Of a stretch of 64,000 bases of DNA, positions 42,978 through 52,464 are shown piece after piece. The notes beneath the pieces were generated by a model. That model searched no databases and was not told the DNA's origin. It saw nothing but the letters and a program-made list of their open reading frames with translations. This DNA comes from Agathobacter sp. Lineage in GTDB: Bacteria > Bacillota > Clostridia > Lachnospirales > Lachnospiraceae. Positions within the stretch are counted from its first letter, which is position 1, and each line of letters opens with the position of its first letter. Location of the stretch: contig JALEZW010000011.1 of assembly GCA_022772675.1 (NCBI GenBank), forward strand, positions 42,651-106,650, written 5' to 3'. The translations under genes and the position numbers were made by a program.

Positions 42978-45900
42978 TCACTCTGACAGGTCCTTTTCTA
43001 TCAAATTGACAGATACCAGTGTGGAAACACCCTTTTCCTGCATCGTAATACCGTAAAGTCTGTCCGCAGCTGTCATGGTTCCACGACGGTGCGTAATCAC
43101 GATGAACTGGGTATTTTTTGTCAGTTTTTTCAGATAATTGGCAAAACGTGATACATTAGAATCATCCAGTGCTGCCTCTATCTCATCCAACAGGCAGAAT
43201 GGAGACGGCTTAAGTGCCTGAATCGCAAACAAAAGTGCAATGGCAGTCAGTGCCTTTTCTCCTCCGGACATCTGCATCATATTCTGGAGTTTCTTTCCCG
43301 GGGGCTGTGCAATAATCCGGATGCCGCACTCTAGGATATCCTCTCCCTCTACCAGCTCTAAGGAACCGTGTCCGCCTCCAAACAGGTGCTTAAAGGCAAT
43401 ATTAAACTCTCTCTGAATCTCTGCAAACTTTTCGGTGAACTGCTTGCGCATCCCGGTATCCAGATCCTCAATGACCCCCAGCAGTGTCTGTTCTGCCTCC
43501 ACCAGATCATCGTGCTGTCCCTTTAAAAACGTATACCGTTCCGACACCTCACGATATTCTTCGATTGCGTTGACATTTACCGTTCCCAGCTTTCTAATTT
43601 CATCCTTTACCGCTGCAATCAGTTTCTTCAGTGCCTGTAAATCGTCATACTCTTCGTTGCGAAGTTCTGCCGCAGCGTGGGGAGTCAGCTCATACTCTTC
43701 CCATAAATAGCTGGTCTGGTAATCCTCTGCCTCCTTAAGTTTCTCCCTCTGGTTATTCAGACGGAAAATTTCTTTATCCAAATCGTTGCAGCGGGCGGAT
43801 ATTTCTTCCTGTTTCTGGAAAAATCCACGGTAGTCTGCAGACATCTGCTCTTTCTTTTCGATGCTCTCTTTTAATTCCTTTTCTAACTGCCCATGAGAAT
43901 CGGAGGAGGCAGCAATGGTCTTTTTAATTTCTTCAATATCATGCTGCTTTTTTTCCACATCGTCCCTGGAATGCTTTGCATTTTCTATCAGCTCCTCACG
44001 TTCCATATCAAATTTTTCAATTTCTCCATTGATACGCTCAATGTTAGTCCGGATAAATTCTGCATTCTGCCTGATATTGGCTTCTTCTAACTGTATCCTG
44101 GATAATTCTGCGGATGCATCACTTTCCATTTTTGCCTGCATATCAAGGGTCTTTTGAAATTTCTCAGACGCTTCCTTAATCTCCTGCTCCCGTCGTCTGG
44201 AATTTTCTATTTCCTCCTGAATTTTCTTCTTATCCCCATTGATTTCCGCAATCTGATCCTCCATCTGCTTTTTCTGGGCCAATAGACCGGAGAATACCTC
44301 TACGCTCTCATCCTTCTGCTGTTTTGCCCGGTCCACATTCATTTTCGCAGTGTTCTGGCGGATGAACTCCTGCTGCAGTTCCTCCTTCACAGCCTCCAGC
44401 TCGTCCCCATTCAGCTCAATGGCAGTTAAGATATCCTCCCTGCGGCTCTTCATTTTCTCAATTTCCTGTTTTACACCGTCAATCTCTGTCTCAATTTCCT
44501 CCACCTCACGCCTTCTGGCAAGAAGATTGGAGGAATTCTTAAAGGCACCACCGGTCATGGAACCGCCGGGGCTTAAATACTCACCCTCTAATGTCACAAT
44601 ATGAAGACTGTAATGATTTTTCTTTGCCAGTGCAATGGCATGGTCGATGGTATCCACCACCAGGACACGCCCTAAGAGATAAGCCGCAACCTCATGATAT
44701 TTCTCCTCACAGTTTACCAGCTCACTGGCAATACCAATGACTCCCGGTTCCCCCAGGGCCTTCTCATTCTTTGGATTTTCCTTTGCCCTCACGCTGGTAA
44801 GGGGTAAGAAGGTAGCCCGTCCGAAACGGTTCTGCTTTAAATAAGCAATCATCTTTTTGGCAGTTGCCTCATCCTCTGTCACTATGTTCTGGATGTTACC
44901 GCCAAGTGCCGTCTCAATTGCTGTCTCATATTTCTTCTCCACCTGAATCAAATCAGAAACCACACCCAGAAGCCCCGGATTAGAAGCTTTCTGCTCCATG
45001 ACCTTTTTGATACTGTTTCCATATCCGTCATAGCGTTCCGCAATGTTTCTGAGTGATTCCAGTCTGGACTGCTTTTTATGATACTCCGTCTGCTTTTCTT
45101 CCATCAGGCGGCTGTTTTCCTTTGATTTAAAACGCCAGTTCTTTTCCTTTTCGGTAAGTTCTCTCTCTTTTTCCGTCAGTTCCCGGATATGGATACTGAC
45201 TGCCTCTAACTCCTTCTCGCAGGAAACCAGTTCTGCATCCAGATCCCCCTCTTTTGTTTTCCTGTCCAGAAGTCTTTTTCCAAGCTCAGCCTTCCTGATA
45301 TTGATCTGCTCGATCATGGTGTCAAAACGCTGTTCCTTAGACTGGATGCCTGCTTTGTTATTCAAAAGCTCGTACAGTTCCTTCTGCCCTTTCTCCATTC
45401 CCGCATTACATTGGGCAATTTTTTCCTGTACCTCATCAAGGACAGCCTGGGCAGAAGTTTTTTGCTCCATCACCTGCTTTAACTGCTTATTATAGTTTTC
45501 CATTTCTTTATCATAGGAAAGCTTTTCTTCGCTTCGTTCCTTTTTCTCCCGGTCGATTGCCTCCAGACGGCTCTTCAGATGCTCATCTGTCATCTCAGCT
45601 GCATGAATCTGTTCCGTAAGAATCTGAATCTGGCTTTCTAACTTTTCTTTCATGACAGAGGTACTGCTTAAAGTTTCCCGGATGGAATTAATCTTTTCAT
45701 CCATCTGACCCATGTTTTCCTCAAGCTTACTGTACTCTTCTCTGATTTGATCTCTGGCAGCATTACTCTCGGAGAGATCCTGGTCTGCAATGGCAAACTT
45801 TTTCTCCAGTTCCTGCTGTTCGCCTGCAATACGTTTCGTCTCCATGAGAAACATATTGACATCATAATCCTTTAATTCATTTTTCTTTTTCAGGTAGGTC

Positions 45901-46538
45901 TTTGCCTTTTCAGACTGCTGCTCCAGAGGGCCTACCTGACGCTCCAGTTCCGCTAAAATATCATTGACGCGAACCAGATTATCCCGCTCGCTGTCCAGCT
46001 TTTTCTGTGCCGTAGCCTTACGCTTTTTAAACTTGACAATCCCGGCTGCCTCATCAAACAGTTCCCGGCGTTCTTCCGGTTTTCCACTTAAAATGCGGTC
46101 AATCTGTCCCTGTCCGATGATGGAATATCCCTCTTTTCCGATACCGGTATCGTAGAAAAGTTCTGAAACCTCTTTCAACCGGCATGGGCTTCCATTGATC
46201 AGATATTCGCTCTCTCCTGAGCGGTACAACCGTCTGGCCACCGTAACTTCCTCATAGTCAATGGCAAGTTTATGGTCAGAATTGTCCAGTGTGATTGCCA
46301 CATAGGCATAGCTTAAGGGTTTGCGGTTTTCTGTCCCCGCAAAGATGACATCCTGCATGGATGAGCCTCTAAGCTGCTTGACAGACTGTTCTCCAAGTAC
46401 CCAGCGCACCGCATCTGCTACATTACTTTTTCCACTTCCGTTTGGTCCCACAATGCCCGTGATTCCCTGATGAAACTCAAATAAAATCTTATTGGCAAAT
46501 GATTTGAACCCCTGCACCTCAATACTTTTTAAATACAT
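42978..46538 (-). CDS. smc: Chromosome segregation ATPase SMC
   Basis: 1186 residues. Head Walker A GPNGSGKSNVADAV near the N-terminus; two long coiled coils (about 170-500 and 680-1000) flanking a hinge around 520-650 (GVIGIASELVNCEEKY region); C-terminal signature LSGGEKALTAIALLF with Walker B FCLLDEIEAALDDSN. It forms the condensin core with ScpA/ScpB. It overlaps the rnc stop by 1 nt (TAATG), indicating coupled translation. Confidence 0.97.
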   Translation of the reverse strand: MYLKSIEVQGFKSFANKILFEFHQGITGIVGPNGSGKSNVADAVRWVLGEQSVKQLRGSSMQDVIFAGTENRKPLSYAYVAITLDNSDHKLAIDYEEVTVARRLYRSGESEYLINGSPCRLKEVSELFYDTGIGKEGYSIIGQGQIDRILSGKPEERRELFDEAAGIVKFKKRKATAQKKLDSERDNLVRVNDILAELERQVGPLEQQSEKAKTYLKKKNELKDYDVNMFLMETKRIAGEQQELEKKFAIADQDLSESNAARDQIREEYSKLEENMGQMDEKINSIRETLSSTSVMKEKLESQIQILTEQIHAAEMTDEHLKSRLEAIDREKKERSEEKLSYDKEMENYNKQLKQVMEQKTSAQAVLDEVQEKIAQCNAGMEKGQKELYELLNNKAGIQSKEQRFDTMIEQINIRKAELGKRLLDRKTKEGDLDAELVSCEKELEAVSIHIRELTEKERELTEKEKNWRFKSKENSRLMEEKQTEYHKKQSRLESLRNIAERYDGYGNSIKKVMEQKASNPGLLGVVSDLIQVEKKYETAIETALGGNIQNIVTEDEATAKKMIAYLKQNRFGRATFLPLTSVRAKENPKNEKALGEPGVIGIASELVNCEEKYHEVAAYLLGRVLVVDTIDHAIALAKKNHYSLHIVTLEGEYLSPGGSMTGGAFKNSSNLLARRREVEEIETEIDGVKQEIEKMKSRREDILTAIELNGDELEAVKEELQQEFIRQNTAKMNVDRAKQQKDESVEVFSGLLAQKKQMEDQIAEINGDKKKIQEEIENSRRREQEIKEASEKFQKTLDMQAKMESDASAELSRIQLEEANIRQNAEFIRTNIERINGEIEKFDMEREELIENAKHSRDDVEKKQHDIEEIKKTIAASSDSHGQLEKELKESIEKKEQMSADYRGFFQKQEEISARCNDLDKEIFRLNNQREKLKEAEDYQTSYLWEEYELTPHAAAELRNEEYDDLQALKKLIAAVKDEIRKLGTVNVNAIEEYREVSERYTFLKGQHDDLVEAEQTLLGVIEDLDTGMRKQFTEKFAEIQREFNIAFKHLFGGGHGSLELVEGEDILECGIRIIAQPPGKKLQNMMQMSGGEKALTAIALLFAIQALKPSPFCLLDEIEAALDDSNVSRFANYLKKLTKNTQFIVITHRRGTMTAADRLYGITMQEKGVSTLVSVNLIEKDLSE

Positions 46539-47230
46539 TACCTATCCCCTTTTTCGGCTCTCAATGCAAGCAGTGCCTGATAGGCAGCCTCCTGCTCCGC
46601 CGCTTTTTTGGTATGCCCGCTGCCACTTCCAATCACCCGGTCTCCAATGCATGCGTTCACCGAAAAACTCTTGTTGTGATCCGGTCCCGATTCATCCGTA
46701 AGCTCATAGGTGAGTGACGCATGTTCTCCCTGCACCACCTCCTGCAGGATAGTCTTGCTATCATAAAAGAGCTGCTTGTGCTCAATATCCGTTAATATGT
46801 ACTTTAACACAAACTCTTTTGCATTAGCAAAACCACCATCCAGATAAATCGCTCCAATCACTGCCTCAAGCGCATCTGACAAAATAGATTTTCTCTCTCT
46901 TCCACCGGTCTGGTCCTCTCCATTTCCCAGCAGAAGATAATCTCCCAATGAGATTTCTTTCGTACATAACGCGAGCGTAGGCTCACATACAATGCTGGCT
47001 CTAAGTTTTGTCAGTTCTCCCTCCGGCTTGTCCGGATAATTCCGGTACAAAAAATCACTGGAAATAATTTCCAGTACCGCATCCCCTAAAAATTCCAGCC
47101 GCTCATTATCCGAGTGCTTTTTCATATGACGTTCATTCGCATAGGAACTGTGAGTCAAAGCCTGACGGAGCAGCTTTTCATTCTTAAAATGATAACCGAT
47201 TACTTCTTCAAACTTTTTTATATCTGCCAC
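46538..47230 (-). CDS. rnc: Ribonuclease III
   Basis: 230 residues from GTG at 47230, which follows AAGGAG by 6 nt; an upstream TTG is less likely. The catalytic signature NERLEFLGDAVLEIISS and the later acidic pair SDALEAVIGAIYLDGG are complete, followed by a double-stranded-RNA-binding domain (residues about 155-230, SGSGHTKKAAEQEAAYQALL). It processes rRNA and mRNA duplexes. Clustered with smc and ftsY as in B. subtilis. Confidence 0.96.
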   Translation of the reverse strand: MADIKKFEEVIGYHFKNEKLLRQALTHSSYANERHMKKHSDNERLEFLGDAVLEIISSDFLYRNYPDKPEGELTKLRASIVCEPTLALCTKEISLGDYLLLGNGEDQTGGRERKSILSDALEAVIGAIYLDGGFANAKEFVLKYILTDIEHKQLFYDSKTILQEVVQGEHASLTYELTDESGPDHNKSFSVNACIGDRVIGSGSGHTKKAAEQEAAYQALLALRAEKGDR

Positions 47231-47256
47231 TTCATTCTCCTTTCCCTTTAGGAACA

Positions 47257-47280
47257 AAGGAGCCCGATTCCGGACTCCTT
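47257..47280 (-). other. Hairpin between acpP and rnc
   Basis: Stem AAGGAGTCCG/CGGGCTCCTT around a GAAT loop, followed on the minus strand by TTGTTCC. The T run is too short for a confident terminator; it may attenuate transcription from acpP into rnc-smc. Confidence 0.5.
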
Positions 47281-47333
47281 ATCATCACGGCCGATGCCGC
47301 CTCTGTTTCATTATCAATAGGTTTTCTTTCGAA

Positions 47334-47570
47334 TTAGTTGTTATTTAAAGCTGCCTTAATCTGCTCTACAGCATCTGCCACCGTAACAATCTTCTCTGCC
47401 TGCTCATTTGGAATCTCAATATCGAACTCCTCCTCAAGACCCATGATGATCTGGAATACATCCAGTGAATCTGCCCCAAGATCATCAATAAATGTGGTGT
47501 CCATGGTAATCTCATTCTCATCCACATTCAATACTTCCACAATAATTTTTTTCAGCTTTTCAAATTCCAT
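47334..47570 (-). CDS. acpP: Acyl carrier protein
   Basis: 78 residues, acidic. The phosphopantetheine attachment motif GADSLDVFQ is present. It carries growing fatty acids and feeds PlsX. It follows plsX after 15 bp on the same transcript. Confidence 0.97.
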   Translation of the reverse strand: MEFEKLKKIIVEVLNVDENEITMDTTFIDDLGADSLDVFQIIMGLEEEFDIEIPNEQAEKIVTVADAVEQIKAALNNN

Positions 47571-47585
47571 AATACATTTTCCTTT

Positions 47586-48614
47586 CTAATTTTCCTGTTT
47601 TTGTTTTTCAGAATCTGCAATTTTTTCTTTGATTATTTCATTAATATGTTCTTCCCGGAAGGTTACACACTGGTAAATCGAATTCGTAACCTCTTTCGCC
47701 TTGGAACTCCCATGGGTTTTTACCACAAGACCGTTTAATCCGAGAAGGGGGGCTCCGCCATACTCGCTGCTGTCGAAAGCCTTAAGTGTTTTCTTAAGAG
47801 CCGGTAATGCCAGTGCTGCACCAATTTTACTCTTCACCGTACTCATGAGTCCACCTTTTACGATTCCAATCAGCGTGGAACTCAGTCCCTCGTAAAGCTT
47901 AAGAATGACATTTCCCACAAAGGCCTCACACACAATGACATCTGCACCGCCATGGGGAATCTCTCTTGCCTCGATACTGCCCACAAAATTGATGTCTTTG
48001 CACTCACGCAAAAGCGGAAATGTTTCCTTTACCAGTGCATTGCCCTTTTCCTCTTCTGCACCGATATTAACGATGGCAACCCTTGGATTTTTGACACCAA
48101 TCACATTTTCCATGTAGATGGAACCCATTTGGGCAAACTGCAAAAGATGCTCTGGTCTTGCATCTACATTTGCTCCACAGTCAATGAGCAGGGATTTTCC
48201 CGTCTCAGTGGGGATAATTGGCGCAAGCGGTGGCCGCTTGATTCCACGGATTCTTCCCACAATCGTCTGCCCGCCAACAAGGACAGCTCCAGAGCTTCCT
48301 GCAGAGACAAAAGCATCTGCCTCTCTCTGCTTTACCATATTCATACCAATTACAATGGATGACTGTTTTTTTCTTCGTATCGCCTGCACCGGCGGCTCTG
48401 CCATCTCAATGACTTCCGGCGCATCCACAACTTCTATGCGCTCAGAAGGATAGGAATATTTCTGCAATTCCTTTTTTACCAGTTCTTCCTGACCTACCAG
48501 AAAAACCTTAATATCTTCACGGGAAGAAACTGCATCGACAGCTCCCTTTACAATCTCAGACGGTGCATTGTCCCCGCCCATTGCATCAAGAGCTACTCTC
48601 GTAATCGTCTGCAT
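47586..48614 (-). CDS. plsX: Phosphate acyltransferase PlsX
   Basis: 342 residues. It makes acyl-phosphate from acyl-ACP for PlsY. Starts with VALDAMGGDNAPSEIVKGAV, the family hallmark; GSSGAVLVGGQTIVGRI and VCEAFVGNVILKLYEG are further markers. It has its own sigma-A promoter (48644-48672) and leads acpP-rnc-smc-ftsY. Confidence 0.97.
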   Translation of the reverse strand: MQTITRVALDAMGGDNAPSEIVKGAVDAVSSREDIKVFLVGQEELVKKELQKYSYPSERIEVVDAPEVIEMAEPPVQAIRRKKQSSIVIGMNMVKQREADAFVSAGSSGAVLVGGQTIVGRIRGIKRPPLAPIIPTETGKSLLIDCGANVDARPEHLLQFAQMGSIYMENVIGVKNPRVAIVNIGAEEEKGNALVKETFPLLRECKDINFVGSIEAREIPHGGADVIVCEAFVGNVILKLYEGLSSTLIGIVKGGLMSTVKSKIGAALALPALKKTLKAFDSSEYGGAPLLGLNGLVVKTHGSSKAKEVTNSIYQCVTFREEHINEIIKEKIADSEKQKQEN

Positions 48615-48643
48615 ATTTTTGCCTCCTTATGCATCTATTAGAG

Positions 48644-48672
48644 AATATACTATATCTTTTCTCATAAATCAA
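48644..48672 (-). promoter_or_regulatory. plsX: Promoter of plsX-acpP
   Basis: On the minus strand TTGATT (48672-48667), 17-nt spacer and TATATT (48649-48644), 30 bp before the plsX start. No clear FapR-type palindrome was seen. Confidence 0.75.
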
Positions 48673-48734
48673 CACATTTTCTTATTCCTGAAAAAATTTG
48701 CATATTCTATGGTTACTGTTTACATTAAGAGGAC

Positions 48735-48773
48735 AAAAAAACAGGGCACCCTGCAAATGGGATACCCTGTTTT
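48735..48773 (-). terminator. Intrinsic terminator downstream of rpmF
   Basis: Stem ACAGGG/CCCTGT extended by CCC/GGG pairs and A/T flanks, followed on the minus strand by seven T. It begins 11 bp after the rpmF stop. Confidence 0.92.
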
Positions 48774-48783
48774 CTGATACTTA

Positions 48784-48963
48784 TTAGTCCTGAGGAATGA
48801 TCTCTCTCTTATTGTAAGATCCGCAGTTCTTGCATACTCTGTGTGGCATCATTAATTCGCCGCACTTGCTGCATTTTACTAAGGTCGGAGCAGTCATTTT
48901 CCAGTTTGCTCTTCTCTTATCTCTTCTTCCCTTAGAAGATTTATTCTTTGGACAAATTGACAT
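48784..48963 (-). CDS. rpmF: 50S ribosomal protein L32
   Basis: 59 residues, too short for routine gene calling. It starts MSICPKNKSSKGRRDKRRAN and has a four-cysteine zinc site (KCSKCGE and CKNCGSYN), the zinc-binding form of L32. It ends KREIIPQD. It follows yceD after 4 bp, the usual pairing, and precedes a terminator. Confidence 0.95.
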   Translation of the reverse strand: MSICPKNKSSKGRRDKRRANWKMTAPTLVKCSKCGELMMPHRVCKNCGSYNKREIIPQD

Positions 48964-48967
48964 TTGT

Positions 48968-49492
48968 TTACACCTCCTTAAACTTGTTAAATATATCTTG
49001 GATTGCCGCCATTCTTGGATCCAGTTCTGTTCTCTGGCAACTGCAGGCTCCCTTATTCAAGTTCATCCCGCAGACTTTACAAATTCCTTTGCAATCGTCA
49101 TGGCACAGAACTCTCATTGGCCAGTTCACCAAAATCTCGGCGTAGACAAGTTTATCTACATCCAGTTCTAACCCAATCAGGTAATCCGGTTCCTCCATCT
49201 CTTCATCAACAAGTCCCTCATCCCGAACCGAAAGCTTCTTATCAATGTCAAAACGGATTGGCGTCCGAACATCCTCCAGACACCTCGCACACGGTATCAT
49301 CACCTCAATATCTACTGTAGCGTCTAAGAATACTGCTGCATTCTCCTCGTTACGGATATGAAATACAACCGGTGCCTTGCGAACAATAGGAAAATCCCCC
49401 AGACGAGACTGAAAGGAGGAAAGAGAAATCTCTGCCTCTTCTGTCAGTTCCCGGTTTATGGACTTTGCAATGCTTGAAAGATCAATTTTCAC
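48968..49492 (-). CDS. YceD/DUF177 family protein
   Basis: 174 residues. Cysteine pairs IPCARCLEDV, CHDDCKGICKVCGMNLNKGAC fit the DUF177 family, which is encoded directly before rpmF in most bacteria and implicated in 23S rRNA accumulation or processing. Transcribed from a consensus promoter at 49519-49547. Confidence 0.92.
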   Translation of the reverse strand: MKIDLSSIAKSINRELTEEAEISLSSFQSRLGDFPIVRKAPVVFHIRNEENAAVFLDATVDIEVMIPCARCLEDVRTPIRFDIDKKLSVRDEGLVDEEMEEPDYLIGLELDVDKLVYAEILVNWPMRVLCHDDCKGICKVCGMNLNKGACSCQRTELDPRMAAIQDIFNKFKEV

Positions 49493-49518
49493 AGTATTCT
49501 CCTATTCACACCTAAACA

Positions 49519-49547
49519 ATTATACATAGGACAGTACGCTTTGTCAA
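49519..49547 (-). promoter_or_regulatory. Consensus promoter of yceD-rpmF
   Basis: Perfect TTGACA (49547-49542), 17-nt spacer, perfect TATAAT (49524-49519) on the minus strand, 27 bp before the yceD start. One of the strongest promoters in the window. Confidence 0.92.
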
Positions 49548-49638
49548 CAAAAAATTTCAAAATTATCACCCTGTGGATTTCTTTATTTACCGTATCCTTA
49601 TTTGCTGTATTCAGAGCGTTACGTTACAGCGCAGCAAG

Positions 49639-50835
49639 TTATTTATTTTCCACCAGAGCAACCGTCTCGCGGCAGATTGCAAGCTCTTCGTTGGTAGGAA
49701 TAACACAGACGGTAACCTTGGAATCTCTGGTAGAGATAATCTTCTGCTCCCCGTGAACTTCATTTGCTTCTTTATCCAGCGTAATTCCCAGATAACCCAG
49801 ATAACTTACGATTTTCTCACGGATAAAGGTTGTATTCTCTCCGATTCCTGCCGTAAAGGCAATGGCATCCACACCGTTCATGGCTGCTACATAAGCACCG
49901 ATATATTTTGCAACCCGGTATGCAAATACCTCACACGCATCAATGGCACGGGGATTTCCCTCATTATAGGCAGCCTCCAGATCTCTGAAATCGCTGGATA
50001 CGCCGGAAAGTCCCTCTACACCGGACTTCTTATTTAAGACATTCATGACTCCCTCAATATCCAGATTCTCTTTCTTTGCAATATACTCCATAATTGCAGG
50101 ATCAATATCTCCGGAACGGGTTCCCATAACAAGACCTTCAAGGGGTGTCAGGCCCATAGAGGTGTCCACACATTCCCCGTTTAATACAGCACTGATGGAA
50201 GCACCGTTTCCAAGATGTGCGACAATAATCTTACTGTTATGAAGATCCAGCTTTAAAAACTCTGCACAGGTCTTTGATACAAAGCTGTGGCTGGTACCGT
50301 GAAATCCGTATCTTCTCACTTTATATTTCTCATAGTACTCATATGGAAGACCATAGAGGAATGCCTTTCTCGGCATTGTCTGGTGGAATGCCGTATCAAA
50401 CACACCAACCATCGGTACATCCGGCATCAGATCCTGACAGGCACGGATGCCAATCAGGTTAGCAGGGTTGTGAAGCGGCGCAAGGTCATTACACTCCTCC
50501 ACCTTTGCCAGAACCTCTTCATCCAAAACAACTGATTTCGAGAATTTCTCTCCTCCATGTACCACACGGTGACCCACCGCATCAATCTCGCTTAAATCCT
50601 TAACCGCTCCGGTCTTCGGATTATGAAGGGCATCCAGTACCATCTGAATTGCCTCTTTATGTGTCGGCATCGGTGCCTCTGTAATTTCCTTATCCAATCC
50701 CTCTTTCTGGTAAACAAGCCTTCCATCAATACCAATTCTTTCGCATAAGCCCTTGGCAAGTACCTCTTCTGACTCTGAATTGATCAGCTGGTACTTAAGG
50801 GAAGAGCTTCCGCAGTTAATAACTAATACGTTCAT
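49639..50835 (-). CDS. ackA: Acetate kinase
   Basis: 398 residues from ATG at 50835, after GGGAG. It converts acetyl-phosphate and ADP to acetate and ATP, the main ATP-yielding step of clostridial fermentation. Motifs: MNVLVINCGSSSLKYQL, VFDTAFHQTMP, HLGNGASI, MGLTPLEGLVMGTRSGD and FTAGIGENT. Phosphotransacetylase (pta) is not adjacent, unlike many Firmicutes. It has its own promoter. Confidence 0.97.
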   Translation of the reverse strand: MNVLVINCGSSSLKYQLINSESEEVLAKGLCERIGIDGRLVYQKEGLDKEITEAPMPTHKEAIQMVLDALHNPKTGAVKDLSEIDAVGHRVVHGGEKFSKSVVLDEEVLAKVEECNDLAPLHNPANLIGIRACQDLMPDVPMVGVFDTAFHQTMPRKAFLYGLPYEYYEKYKVRRYGFHGTSHSFVSKTCAEFLKLDLHNSKIIVAHLGNGASISAVLNGECVDTSMGLTPLEGLVMGTRSGDIDPAIMEYIAKKENLDIEGVMNVLNKKSGVEGLSGVSSDFRDLEAAYNEGNPRAIDACEVFAYRVAKYIGAYVAAMNGVDAIAFTAGIGENTTFIREKIVSYLGYLGITLDKEANEVHGEQKIISTRDSKVTVCVIPTNEELAICRETVALVENK

Positions 50836-50909
50836 TTGAATTCTCCCTTTTTTTATTCCTATTGGTGGTAAACACCACAATGGTTGTTGTTACTCTAAAC
50901 AGCAACTAT

Positions 50910-50938
50910 ATTATATACAGAATTTTTCCCCGATACAA
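50910..50938 (-). promoter_or_regulatory. ackA: Promoter of ackA
   Basis: TTGTAT (50938-50933), 17-nt spacer, TATAAT (50915-50910) on the minus strand. The leader contains a small hairpin (TGGTGtttaCCACCA, about 50863-50877). Confidence 0.8.
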
Positions 50939-50946
50939 GTAAAAAA

Positions 50947-50955
50947 TGATATAAT
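50947..50955 (+). promoter_or_regulatory. tmcAL: Possible extended -10 promoter for tmcAL
   Basis: TGATATAAT on the plus strand, an extended -10 with no good -35, back to back with the ackA promoter. If used, transcription starts near 50962 and the following 184-nt structured element lies entirely in the tmcAL leader. Confidence 0.45.
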
Positions 50956-50968
50956 GAACTATATTAGT

Positions 50969-51152
50969 GTTACTATTCTCAGCCGATTTCAAAATAAGCA
51001 CTGCCAGCGTCATGCTTGTATGTAAGCAGGCAATGTTCATTCTGAAATCTGACTGCGAAGCAGGAACCTCATCCTCATAAGCAATCTTAGCTCCGCAGGA
51101 GCGGGAAAGCATGCGGGATTGCGCATGTGGATGAGGGGCTGTAAATAGTAAC
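50969..51152 (+). other. 184-nt multi-branched structured element (repeat or structured leader RNA)
   Basis: Closing stem P1: GTTACTATTctCAGCC (50969-50984) with GGCTGtaAATAGTAAC (51137-51152). Directly inside it lie three arms. P2: GATTTCA/TGAAATC (50985-51049), extended by CACTGCC/GGCAATG and TGCTT/AAGCA. P3: CTGCgaaGCAG (51053-51063). P4: CCTCATCC/GGATGAGG (51067-51136), with inner GCAATC/GATTGC and GCTCC/GGAGC. Arms abut each other and P1 almost without gaps. The end sequence and an inner CTTACATACAAGCATGAC (minus strand) resemble the element at 4035-4138. It matches no riboswitch class I know. The ackA-tmcAL intergenic region (50836-51187) otherwise holds only the promoters listed. Confidence 0.65.
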
Positions 51153-51187
51153 ATAAAAGTAACATAATTCAGCCGGAAAGGACCCCC

Positions 51188-52453
51188 ATGACAGCAACAG
51201 GAATTATCGCAGAGTACAATCCATTTCACAATGGGCACGAATATCAGCTCAGGGAAGCACGAAAGCAGACCGGTGCCGACTATATCATCATCGCAATGAG
51301 CGGTGACTTTTTGCAGCGCGGAGTTCCCGCTGTAGTTGACAAATACAGCCGCACCCGCATGGCTCTTTTGGGTGGTGCCGATCTGGTATTGGAACTTCCG
51401 GCGGTATGGGCCACTGCATCCGCAGAATACTTCGCCGCCGGGGGAATCCAGCTTCTGGGAAAAACAGGAGTTGTCTCCCACATATGTTTCGGATGTGAAA
51501 CTGCAGACCATTCACTCCTTACAGCAATTGCACAGGTTCTTACGGAAAAGGAAAAAGAACTCCATGCCATGACAGCATCTGCCATGAAAAAGGGGATTTC
51601 CTATCCTGCAGCCAGAAGCCGTGCCGTCTGCACCCTCCTTCCGGAATATCCTGCTGAAAAAATAGCAGCATTTCTGGCATCTCCAAACAATATCCTGGCT
51701 TTGGAATACGAAAAGGCATGTCAGCACTGGAATGTATCCGGGAAAAAAAAACTGACCACCGCCCCCATTGAGCGGATCGGAGAGGGATACCACAGCACAA
51801 ACACGGATTCATCCTTTGCATCCGCAACTGCTGCGAGAAAACTGCTGCAGACCCGGAACATAGATGGACTTCCTGCCGACCTGTCCCACATTATGCCGGA
51901 AACATCCGTACAGGAACTGCTTGCTGCACGAAAACAAAACCGGCTTTTAGATTCGGATGACTTTTCCCAGGCTCTTTATACCAGACTGTGGTCTTTGAAA
52001 AATACGGGATATGCGGGTTTTGCAGATTGCGGAGCCGATCTGTCCGCCCGTATCGGAAACCAGCTGGAATATTTTCGCAGTTTTTTATCCTTTGCGGAGC
52101 TTTTAAAAAGTAAAAACATCACTTATACCCATGTCTGCCGGGCCCTTTTGCATATTATGCTTGACATCCGGCAGGATGACTATACCTCCCTCTGGCAGCC
52201 GGAGGGCATCCCCTATCTTCGTGTCCTGGGTTTCCGGAAAAGTGCAAAAGGACTGCTTTCCGCCATAAAAAAAGAAGCATCCGTGCCTTTACTTACCAAA
52301 GCAGCAGATGCCTCTGATTTTTTTAATTCCAACGCAGAAAATAGATTTTTACAGGATGTCTCCTGTGCCGACCTCTACCGGACAACAGCATCCCTAAAGG
52401 CAGAAACGCTTCTTCCTAACGAGTATCGGCAGCCCATTGTTATCATCCCATAA
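51188..52453 (+). CDS. tmcAL: tRNA(Met) cytidine acetate ligase TmcAL (YlbM)
   Basis: 421 residues. It uses acetate and ATP to acetylate C34 of elongator tRNA-Met. The N-terminal nucleotidyltransferase motif GIIAEYNPFHNGHEYQL is diagnostic, with GDFLQRGVPAVVDKYSRTRMAL next. The helical C-terminal half binds tRNA. It is the only plus-strand gene in the left 58 kb, diverging from ackA; acetate use is interesting beside acetate kinase. The ATG follows AAAGGA. The long structured region upstream is noted separately. Confidence 0.95.
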   Translation: MTATGIIAEYNPFHNGHEYQLREARKQTGADYIIIAMSGDFLQRGVPAVVDKYSRTRMALLGGADLVLELPAVWATASAEYFAAGGIQLLGKTGVVSHICFGCETADHSLLTAIAQVLTEKEKELHAMTASAMKKGISYPAARSRAVCTLLPEYPAEKIAAFLASPNNILALEYEKACQHWNVSGKKKLTTAPIERIGEGYHSTNTDSSFASATAARKLLQTRNIDGLPADLSHIMPETSVQELLAARKQNRLLDSDDFSQALYTRLWSLKNTGYAGFADCGADLSARIGNQLEYFRSFLSFAELLKSKNITYTHVCRALLHIMLDIRQDDYTSLWQPEGIPYLRVLGFRKSAKGLLSAIKKEASVPLLTKAADASDFFNSNAENRFLQDVSCADLYRTTASLKAETLLPNEYRQPIVIIP

Positions 52454-52464
52454 CAGGAACTGCT

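Noticed and set aside
48644..48735. FapR operator before plsX
   Set aside because: FapR often controls plsX in Firmicutes, but no convincing copy of its palindromic site is visible around the promoter.
50969..51152. A tRNA gene or known riboswitch in the ackA-tmcAL gap
   Set aside because: The arms do not match cloverleaf lengths and no conserved tRNA or riboswitch core motif was found.
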